Below are positions 56,685 through 64,000 of a stretch of DNA of 64,000 nt, piece after piece. The stretch lies in the NCBI GenBank assembly GCA_047967505.1, contig CM106541.1. One strand, written 5' to 3'. This stretch comes from Dipteris shenzhenensis. Taxonomy: Eukaryota; Polypodiophyta; Polypodiopsida; Gleicheniales. Every line of letters starts with the position of its first letter. Within the stretch, counting starts at the first letter, position 1. The translations under genes were made by a program, and so were the position numbers. The notes beneath the pieces are model-generated. The model was not told the origin of the DNA and did not search any database. It was given only the letters and a program-made list of their open reading frames with translations.

Positions 56685-59081
56685 CAAGGGAAGAAGCTTC
56701 TTGACCTTTGGGTGGATGGAAACTTGTATCCTTTAGACCCTGCCACCCAAAAGAGTCCTCCTTTTCATATAGTGCATGATGTTGTTCGGTTTGTTGGCAA
56801 GGGACATGCTGGATTGCTCGGTTATTGCAATCGATTGAACCATTCTCAGACATTGGCTATGCAAGCAAGCGAGGTGCAGAGAGCCCAAGTAGAAGAACTT
56901 GCACATTTGGGAAATATTACTATTGTGGCAATGCATAATAGTATGCAGGATCTCCAATTGCAAAACAAAGAACTCAGTGACAAAGCACATGCACTTACTA
57001 TTGTGGCAATGCATAATAGTATGCAGGATCTCCAATTGCAAAACAAAGAACTCAGTGACAAAGCACATGCACTAGACTTGGAGCGACATGAATTGGAATA
57101 ATCAATCGAGAAGCTTGCTGAAAGCAAACAAGATTTGGAAAGGTCTATCTATGGCCAAGTTCAAGGCTATGGAGAAGGAACGAGAGAAGTCGATAGAATA
57201 AGTATAAAAGTTGAAGGGAGAAACTTTGGGACTGAAGGAGAGGAAAAGACAATTACAATCTATGGATGCACTGTCAACCAATAGTGGTGCCCGAAAGAGG
57301 AGAATACGGGCTACAAGATTAGTTCCCCAAATTTTCAATGAAATTTTTTACCCCAAAATATTTGTGGTGTTGCATTCTTTCCATAAGACTCATTTGTACT
57401 CTTCTTTAGGAATTTCATGGAGGATGTGATGCCAACAATGGAAATGGATGATAGTGATCCTTCATATGTTCTAAGAAGTTTAATAAAGCCAAGTGATGTC
57501 ATGGAAGTGTTGAAGGACCCTAGACAAAAAGGGCTGTGTAAACAAGTTGCTAGAGAGGTAATGAAGGATTTCAAGTGCCTCGTCCAAGCAAAGGAGGTGC
57601 TTGGAGCTTGTGATGCTGCTGGTGTAAGTTGTGAAGCTTACACCTCTATTTTTAAAATTTTTTAGTCTGCTATGGAGGAAAAGTATAAGATATCTACAAT
57701 GCCATTGCCAACACCGTGTTCTGTAAGGCTTGTACATCAAGAAACCAACCAATGTGCTAGAGAAAAGCTTGGAGGATACCATTGTGTAAGTGGCACAATG
57801 ACTTGGAAGAGTAAATGAAATCTGGCATCCAAACGTTTGAGATGAATGCTTTCAATAGTGTTTACATGGATGTAGAGAATTCGCAGAGAGCCATGGTCAA
57901 ATTCTATGGGATGCGAGAAGAAGGTAAGAGAAATTCCCTCTTCACATTCAACTTTATTTCTTCTAATTTCCATATCCTTATTGAATTTCTCTTTCATTGT
58001 ACAGATGGCAAGCTAGTATTTGTTATAAAAATGGATGAAGCTTAGTTGGTAAAAGAGCACAAGCTAGAGAGGGTGAGCATTTGTTTTATGAACGACGCCT
58101 TGCGTTTTGTTGAAGGGGATGAGGAAGTTGAGTAGAGTTTCTCAGTACAATATGAGAAGGAAAAATGGTGGCTTGTAGCCTTTGAGACCCCGAAGGAGTG
58201 CCACGAGACATTGAAGTGGGTTTTGGAGAGAACCAGCATCCCGTCAATTATTCAAAGACAAGAGGCAGGGCAAACATTAATTGTGGATGGGCATGGAATG
58301 TTTCAAGTTGAACGGCATCTAGCAAGTGATTTGAAGACCCTCAAGTGCTTGTATGGTTGTGATATAGGTGCAGATGCAAAATGGACATGCTTGTATTGCA
58401 CCCACTCTCAAAAGATGCAAAAGGGATGCCTAAATGGGAAAATGGCATCCTTTCTTGCAACCAAAGTGCAGCTGCCAATTGCTATTTTGAGAGCAAAACC
58501 ATGGACAAGGTTTGATGCATTTATAAAAGTTGCTTAGACAAGGTCAAACAGATGAGCTTTATTATGAGAGATTCAGGACAGCATTGGGAGAATTCATGTC
58601 ATTGATGGTAGAAGCATGGGGGAGTCACATATTACACATTACATGGTAATCCTCCTTAGGTTGAAATTTTGTGCTTCAAACTTGAGCCAGTTTGTGTTTC
58701 TAATACAATGTTTTTCTTTACGCACATGCACCATGGTTTGTGGAGCAATGGGGCCCTCTGTCCATTTGGAATACTCAAGGAATGGAGAAATCACACTACA
58801 AAGCAAAGGCAACATACTTTAAGAATACAAGGCATGGGGTGGTATTGCGCAAAGCAATGCACTACACGATATGTTTGATTGGTTTTAGATGTCTAAAGGC
58901 TAGGAGTCTCAAGCGTGATAAGGTAGAGGTCTCAAGTCTCGCAAAAGCAGTTCAACATGTCAAGAAGACAAGGAGATGTGCTGCTTGGAAGTCCTCAATA
59001 GGGAGCCAAGGGGTTGCGCTTTGGTTGCAATGTAGAGTCAAACAGGGGAGGCGTTGGGTCCATATAGAGCCCCAAATGTAA
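56685..59081 (+). pseudogene. Coiled-coil plus putative DDE transposase (X)
   Basis: Exon 1 encodes VDGNLYPLDPATQKSPPFH, then a coiled coil (VQRAQVEELAHLGN; LQLQNKELSDKAHALDLERH) ending in basic GARKRRIRATR, a possible nuclear signal (~57,310). After an intron (acceptor ~57,407) comes FMEDVMPTMEMDDSDPSYVL and LIKPSDVMEVLKDPRQKG. Later exons hold LIVDGHGMFQVE, GADAKWTCLYC (Asp at 58,373) and WGPLSIWNTQGMEKSHYKAK (Glu at 58,785). The G-x-D-x-K ... C-x-x-C and Q-G-x-E-K patterns recall a DDE transposase group from several eukaryotes, but I cannot name it or prove the catalytic triad. Stops (TAA at 57,100; TAG, TGA elsewhere) make it a pseudogene. The true start is unclear because no ATG opens the first frame. 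Confidence 0.5.
56921..57076 (+). repeat. 78-bp in-frame tandem duplication
   Basis: 'tattgtggca' recurs at 56,921 and 56,999, and the whole 78-bp unit between is duplicated without visible change. It adds 26 residues to the coiled coil. The copy at 63,494-64,000 has a single unit. Confidence 0.9.
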
Positions 59082-59322
59082 AATGTTTGATGAATAAAGT
59101 TAAAACTATTTTGAGTCAACTATAGATTTTAAAAAATTACAAATTTGTTTGGAAATTGCAGAATTGCATGCGCAACATGGCAGGGCGGAGGGGTGAGTGG
59201 GTTGGGAGGGAGGGTGGTGAAGATTAAGTATTATCGAACTGGCGACAAAACACTGGGGGGGAGGGGGTGCACTCAAAAAACCCTAATTTAAAAGAAAAAC
59301 CCAAAAGTGCTTTAAAAGAGAC
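59082..59322 (+). other. Spacer between the two plus-strand genes of X
   Basis: Contains the AT-rich 3' flank of the transposase-like gene and a GC-rich segment with runs of G near 59,254, matched by runs of C at 55,568 in copy A. This is the likely upstream promoter region of the histone-like gene. Confidence 0.4.
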
Positions 59323-59330
59323 TATATAAA
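59323..59330 (+). promoter_or_regulatory. TATA box of the histone-like gene (X)
   Basis: ACTATATAAAGCAC, 107 bp before the ATG at 59,437. It is conserved in position and sequence in copy A. Confidence 0.65.
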
Positions 59331-59436
59331 GCACTTAAAAACCCTAAAATCCCTCATTTCTATGGCATGTATTAAACAAACTACTAGACCCACTGGATGC
59401 CATTTAGATGCTACCCATTGTCCTCCTCAGAACACC

Positions 59437-60343
59437 ATGGCCTCTGAATACACTACAAGCCCCAGTGGCCAAGAGGGCAATGATCACCGAGGATTTGAAG
59501 GCAGTTCTCATCATCACGAGTCCAAGCAACGCAAGTCCCCACCATCTGACTCTCATGGGGGATCCCAGGGATCTTAGCAGCATGAGGAATCCCAGCACGA
59601 TGAAGGATCCAAGCACAATTAGGGGTCCTCTCAGTCCTTCCACACAACTAACCGTGGAAGTAGAGAGGTCTCCCAAGAGGGGCAAAATAGTCAAGTCAAT
59701 CCTGATCAACTGCCCCTCCCTCCTATGTGGGGTCCTGGCGTGGAGCATCTAGACGAACAAGGGGAGCAACAAAGGCAGAGAGGAGGTGGAGAGATTACAG
59801 GGGCCACAACAAGAGGAAGTATATGGTGGGCTCACAGATATAATGAACCTTGGCCCCAATCCTCTAACCAAATAGACCGCACAGAAGAGCACCATCAACC
59901 CTCTGTGCCTCGAGATGATCAAATATGAGGAGCCTCTAGTGCGAGTTGAGCAAGAACCTCAGCCTGCTGTCTCACAGCCTCGTGAAAAGGAAAAGAGACA
60001 AAGGACAAAGTAGACCTCTAGGCGTGAGAAGCCACCTCGAATGACCCATCAGACACAGGAACAGGAGTCTGAAAAGGTGGTTGCAAGGGAGGAGAGGCGA
60101 AAGAAGTTCAAAGCAGACAAGCGGCCATGGAGCCATGTCCAAAGGCCAGTGCAGGGTCCCCCAAAGATTAAGAGGCACAAAAAATCAGGCATGAAGGCAC
60201 TTTAGGAGATCCTCAAGTTCCAAACCACTGTGGACAATCTCATTCCCCGTGCACCCTTCCAGCGTGTTGTACGTGAAATAGCACAGCATTACAAGAGTGA
60301 TGTGTGTTTCACTTCAGGCGCTACAGGCAAGGCCTATTTCTAA
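59437..60343 (+). pseudogene. Histone H3-like gene of the X family (X)
   Basis: ATG in good context (aacaccATGG) opens MASEYTTSPSGQEGND. TAG codons occur at probable Gln positions (first at 59,575). A 2-bp deletion near 59,785, relative to copy A, shifts the frame. In the restored frame the H3-tail-like TK-stop-TAQKST lies at 59,867-59,893. The core reads GMKAL-stop-EILKFQ, [17 protein letters not shown] and [12 protein letters not shown] (60,188-60,328), then ends KAYF-TAA at 60,341. Canonical H3 has LIRKLPFQRLVREIAQ. Plant CENH3 proteins often have LIP and APF here. Helices 2-3, present in copy A, have been deleted. The core starts near residue 252 in both copies, so an N-terminal extension of about 250 residues is ancestral. 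Confidence 0.85.
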
Positions 60344-60434
60344 AATCCCTTATCTGTAAATTTTTCATTAATAAAATGTACCCCTTTTCTATACAAATCT
60401 GTAAATTTTTCCCAAAACAATTTTAAATAGTCCC
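60344..60434. other. Deletion junction between the histone-like gene and gene 3
   Basis: AT-rich sequence with a degenerate tandem word 'ctgtaaatttttc'. In copy A about 1 kb separates the equivalent points and contains the ends of both genes, so X has lost the 3' parts of both. Confidence 0.5.
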
Positions 60435-62815
60435 TTATGTATATTTATTTCTGTAAATTTTAGAAATAAAAAATATCCTTCTGTTGAACTCACGTGATAG
60501 GGTTACATATGATGAGTGACCCCCCCGAGCAAGAGCTTCATCCTCTCGGAGACCAAACATAACCTCTATGTCATGGAGAAAGACGTATTGTTCTCCATCG
60601 ACAAGAAGGGGAGCAAGAAACCATATCATTATTGTGGGGTCAACAGAGGTGGTGCCCGAGGTGGATGGAATTTGAGAAATAGAATGGGGTTGAGGAGGTC
60701 GCTGGAGCACTGCCAGGGCCAATGCAGCTTCCTGCTCCTCAGCTTCTTCATCTGTGGGGTCTTCATTGTAGATGTTGGGCTCATCTATAGAAATAAGAGG
60801 ATTGAAAAGGCAGGGGCAGGGTCAGGGCCTGAGGTCAAGGCCTCCTCTTCCATTTCTCCCTACTGGAGAAGGAAAATAAAGGTCATTTCCCAGGATAACC
60901 TATTTCCTATGTTTCCGATGACTCCACATGCTAGGAGGTCATCAGTGTCTGGACACCTCCCTAAACCCTAGGGGTGTGAGCTAGGCTCGAAAGTGATCTA
61001 AACACTTCACGAACCTGGGTTCTTGATTAAACAAGTACTTCAAATAATCAATTGGGACCCACCTTTTTGTAGACTCATCAAGTTGATATGCAAAACTCAT
61101 GATGTAGTGTTGCATGTACTTGATGAGGTCTTTAAAAGGCTCGCGCTCCCAAGTAGGTGCCTAGGACATCTATGCTCTTATCAAAGACTGGAAATAACTC
61201 CTCTCTAGCAATTAATGGAGTACGGGAGATGGAATCGTGGAAGGCAGACCTAACATAATCCATGGTAGTTTGGTAGCTAGGAGAACTATGGCTATGATAG
61301 TGAAACTTTGAAACTAAAGTAACTTTATAGCCTATATATACCCAAATGTTCTAAATATAAAAAATAAAAAGAATTATAAATTTTTTGGGAAAAACTTGAC
61401 ATTGACATGAAACAAAACCATTCAAAACATCAAAATTAATTGCACCACTATTAATTGGAAAATGTCAAGATCCACAATTGTTCCACCCCACATTTTCTAG
61501 ACAATCTTCAATATTGTAGGAGGGATAAAAGTGGCACTATGCACAAGCTTCTCTAGACGCTTTCCTACCTTTTCACCATTTAAGGTAAAGTGAAAGGACT
61601 CAGACATGCCATCCTCCATGACCAATAGGTGTTCTCGCATGTCCTTGAGAGTCCATTGTGACGTGACAGTCACATTCTTGACATCTCCTAAATGAGAGCC
61701 AATAAACTTACCCCTATATTATCATCATCGTTAGAGTCAAGGGGGAGCCAATTGCCACCTGTTTTCTTCCGGCAGCTAGATTGGAAAGAAAAATATAACA
61801 TTTGGTAGGAGATGTGGTACTTGACAACCACATTGTCCTTACATACATGGCATTGAAACAGATCACCCTTTTGTTCACCTGTCCTACTTCCCCAATTCAC
61901 CCCAAGCAATTCCTCAAGGGCATTCTCATGTAGGCACTTGCATGACCACATGGTTTTTGTTCTGTGCATCTGGATATTATGAAAACAAGAAGCAAAAATG
62001 TGCAGAGGCATAAACCAAGACAACCTTACCCATTTAGAGCCAAATGTAAACTTCATGGCCATGCCCACATCCTTTGCAATCTTTTCCTTGTATGATTTCA
62101 TTGTTTTTGTGTCCACCATGCTACAACCCATCAATAGATATTTCTCTATTTCAAAGCAGAGGACTTCTCTCCAGCATGCATTTGCCTTCCTAAATCCTCA
62201 TGAATGGCAGTAAACTTACCTAAGAAGCACTCAACTGGTTCCCACTCGTTAAATCTGAATGAAATGCATCTGCTATGCACAAGTGCTATTTCAAAATACA
62301 ATTTCAAACTGACTCATTACACTAGTTCTGTTTTAAAATACAATTTCAAGCTAACTCATTACACTTCAAAATCTTATACAAAATGTATACTTATAATGCG
62401 ATGGTATTGTCGATTGATTGCTTGATGGAGGAAGGCGCATGTCGTTCCCCATGTAGATGTGTTGCACCTTTTCAAGCAATCCTTTCTTCCTAAGCTTGAA
62501 CTTCATGATGTGGCCCTTCCATTCATGCAAAAGATCACCTCTTTTGCTCTTGGTAAGCTTATGTGGAACCTTGGCAGATCCTCTCATGACTATCCAATCA
62601 TTCAAGCTGTAGGTGCAAGGCACCCATTCACCCAGTGCATTTTTGTTGGTGTGGGACACAGAGTAAATGTATGGTCTCCTCACCATGCTTGTGCAGAGGT
62701 CACAATAGCAATAGTGGACTAGAAAGTGCAGCTTGGAGGGAGAGAATAGCTTCGATAGAGGGAGAGAGAGGGAGAAGGTATAGAGGGTGCAATTGAACAA
62801 TGAGAGAAGCTTCAA
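60435..62815 (-). pseudogene. Gene 3 of the X family, 5' and middle exons (X)
   Basis: Minus-strand exon-like blocks in order: RRPYIYSVSHTNKNALGEW with VPHKLTKSKRGDLLHEWKGH (62,700-62,420); SYKEKIAKDVGMAMKFTFGS and FQCHVCKDNVVVKYHISY with GNWLPLDSNDDDNIG, followed by a donor GTAAGT (62,130-61,710); a block VTSQWTLKDMREHLLVMEDG (~61,670-61,500); SAFHDSISRTPLIAREELFP (~61,250); and DEPNIYNEDPTDEEAEEQEA after an acceptor (tatttctatag) running to APLLVDGEQYVFLHDIEVMF (60,790-60,570). Spacing and splice sites fit a multi-exon nuclear gene. I do not recognise the protein. The Cys-pair block could bind zinc. The C-terminal exons seen in copy A are deleted. Confidence 0.45.
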
Positions 62816-63060
62816 GAGGTGCTGTAGCTAGGAATGGAGGGAGAAAGAGTAGAGGGGGATGAGCAGCTGCTCTAGGAGGTGTTGTAGCTAGGAATGGAAG
62901 GAGAAAGAGCAGAGGGGGTTGAGCAGCCACTACAAGAGGTATTGTAGCTAGGAATGGAGGAAGAAAGAGCAGAGGGGGATGAGCAGCTGCTGCTATAGGA
63001 GGTGTTGTAGCTAGGAATGGAGAGAGAATGAGCAGCTACTACAGGAGGTGCTGGAGAGGG
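62800..63060 (+). repeat. Subterminal ~60-bp tandem repeats of X
   Basis: 'gaggtgytgtagctaggaat' recurs near 62,815, 62,876, 62,936 and 62,999, giving units of 60-63 bp. On the plus strand each unit would encode a 20-residue helical repeat (EVLQLGMEGERAEGDEQLL-like) if the TAG codons were CAG. It could be a decayed coiled-coil exon or a subterminal array bound by a transposase. Confidence 0.7.
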
Positions 63061-63461
63061 AGAAACACAGTGCACTAGAGCAGGAGGGGGTAGAGAAGAT
63101 GCCAAATGAGTTTCCACATTTGAAAAATGGAGGGAGAATGGAGCTGGACCAAAGAAGAGGAGGGGGCAAGCCTGTAACAAGCTGAGAGGGGGGAAAAGTT
63201 CGCCCAGAAGGGCCCATTGCCTCTTGAATGACTTGTAGGCTTGTTTGGGGAAGGTGCATATGGGAGAAGGGTCAAGCATGGGTTGAGGTGGGGGGGGATG
63301 GTTTGAGTGGTCTCTGGTGTAAGAGGAGTAACCAATAGGGGCTGTTTACAGGTCTGCCCACCCTCCACCTCAACATGGCATTGCCCCACAAAAAGGAGCA
63401 CTCCAATTGGTACACCTCAAATACCTCACTAATCCCTTGAAATTAGGAAACACTAATTGGG
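63061..63461 (+). other. Right subterminal region of X
   Basis: Non-coding. Closely related to 48,916-49,460 and to the inverted piece at 49,461-49,644, so this end has been copied separately from the rest of the element. Confidence 0.6.
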
Positions 63462-63493
63462 GGCCCTTTGGAGACCCCAATTCTCCCCTAATG
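63462..63493 (-). repeat. Right terminal inverted repeat of X
   Basis: The complement starts CATTAGGGGAG and matches the left end at 30 of 32 positions. Confidence 0.82.
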
Positions 63494-64000
63494 CATGAAA
63501 TTCCTAAAGTAGAGAACAAATGAGTCTTAGTGGGAACAATGCAACACCATGAATATTTTGGAGTAAGAAATTTCATTGAAAATTTGGGGAACTAACCTTG
63601 CAGCTGCTATTCTTCTCTTTCGGGCACCACTATTGGTTGACAATGCATCCATAGATTGCAATTATCTTTTCCTCTCCTTTAGTCCCAAAGGTGTTCTCTT
63701 CAACTTTTGTACTCATTCTATCGACTTCTCTTGTTCCTTCTCCACAGCACATTGAACTTGACCTTTCCAAATCTTGTTTGTTTTCAGCGAGCTTCTAGAT
63801 TGATTCTTCCAATTCCCGTTGCTCCAAGTCCAATGCATGTGCTTTGTCACTGAGTTCTTTGTTTTGCAATTGGAGATCTTGCATATGATTATGCATTGCC
63901 ACAATAGTAATATTTCCCAAATGTGCAAGTTCTTCTACTTGGGCTCTCTGCACCTCGCTTGCTTGCATAGCCAATGTCTAAGAATGGTTCAATTGATTGC
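63494..64000 (-). pseudogene. 5' half of the coiled-coil/transposase-like gene (copy A)
   Basis: The complement matches 56,830-57,417 of X: QASEVQRAQVEELAHLGN, one copy of the LQLQNKELSDKAHAL segment, and the basic end before the intron. It continues in copy A at 56,424, so X interrupts this gene just after an intron acceptor. The window ends inside it. Confidence 0.75.

Larger units (their letters stand above)
56425..63493. mobile_element. Element X: ~7.07-kb TIR transposon nested in copy A
   Basis: The left end CATTAGGGGAGAATCGGGG and right end (complement CATTAGGGGAGAATTGGGG) form terminal inverted repeats matching at 30 of 32 positions. Removing 56,425-63,493 joins 'cacatcctc' to 'catgaaattcc', exactly the uninterrupted sequence present inside X at 57,410-57,430 (complement). 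This proves the insertion boundaries. The target duplication is either absent or the 3 bp CAT, depending on where the ends are placed. Cargo: coiled-coil/transposase-like gene (+), histone H3-like gene (+) and gene 3 (-). The superfamily is unassigned. Confidence 0.82.

Noticed and set aside
59404-59748. Minus-strand 114-residue frame opposite the histone-like gene, also present in copy A
   Set aside because: It is conserved only because the coding strand is; the plus strand has the TATA box, the ATG and the histone homology.

Overview
The window is nuclear DNA from a land plant with a repeat-rich genome. The evidence is one plant-type leucine-rich-repeat receptor-like kinase gene with a GT-AG intron, primer-binding sites complementary to plant initiator-methionine tRNA (TGGTATCAGAGC), Ty1/copia and LINE retroelements, and many microsatellites. 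A fern or another seedless plant is my guess; the sequence does not prove it. Almost everything outside the kinase gene is mobile DNA in various states of decay.

Layout. 1-11,700: repeat-derived DNA with minisatellites, a fold-back hairpin (3,401-3,485), a 3'-truncated LINE on the minus strand (4,605-6,230) and CT-rich tracts. 12,203-14,996: the only gene that looks intact, a receptor-like kinase of the PXC3 (At2g41820) type with a degenerate kinase active site. 16,700-22,718: a decayed Ty1/copia element on the plus strand. 22,721-26,661: a 0.9-kb direct repeat, a gag fragment, an unrecognised broken coding region and two LTRs. 26,730-27,833: a LINE 3' remnant and a candidate MITE. 28,579-31,215: a complete non-autonomous LTR element with apparently identical LTRs and a 5-bp target duplication. 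32,510-39,700: a coiled-coil/RING-like transposon pseudogene, a broken transposase-like gene with a SINE, and a chimeric minus-strand copia. 39,716-42,585: a large inverted repeat. 42,830-48,111: an apparently perfect 2,641-bp tandem duplication. 48,180-52,825: further transposon ends, a short LTR carrying telomere-like repeats, and a third copia fragment.

The most remarkable part is 52,826-64,000. A DNA-transposon-like element (called X here, 56,425-63,493, about 7.07 kb, 32-bp imperfect terminal inverted repeats) sits inside an older, inverted copy of the same family (called A, 52,826-56,424 continuing at 63,494). The family carries three coding units: (1) a coiled-coil plus putative DDE-transposase-like protein, (2) a histone H3-like protein with an extension of about 250 residues and its own TATA box, and (3) an unrecognised multi-exon gene on the opposite strand. 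The histone-fold part has a CENH3-like first helix (LIP-x-APF) and an H3-like C-terminal half, and an H3 N-tail-like motif (TKQTTRKST) lies upstream. Both copies are broken, but their breaks differ, so the ancestral protein can be inferred. I know of no described transposon carrying a histone H3 gene, and this is the best candidate for a new system.

Many of the pseudogenes are closed by TAG codons where CAG (Gln) is expected, which suggests decay by deamination of methylated cytosine in CHG context.
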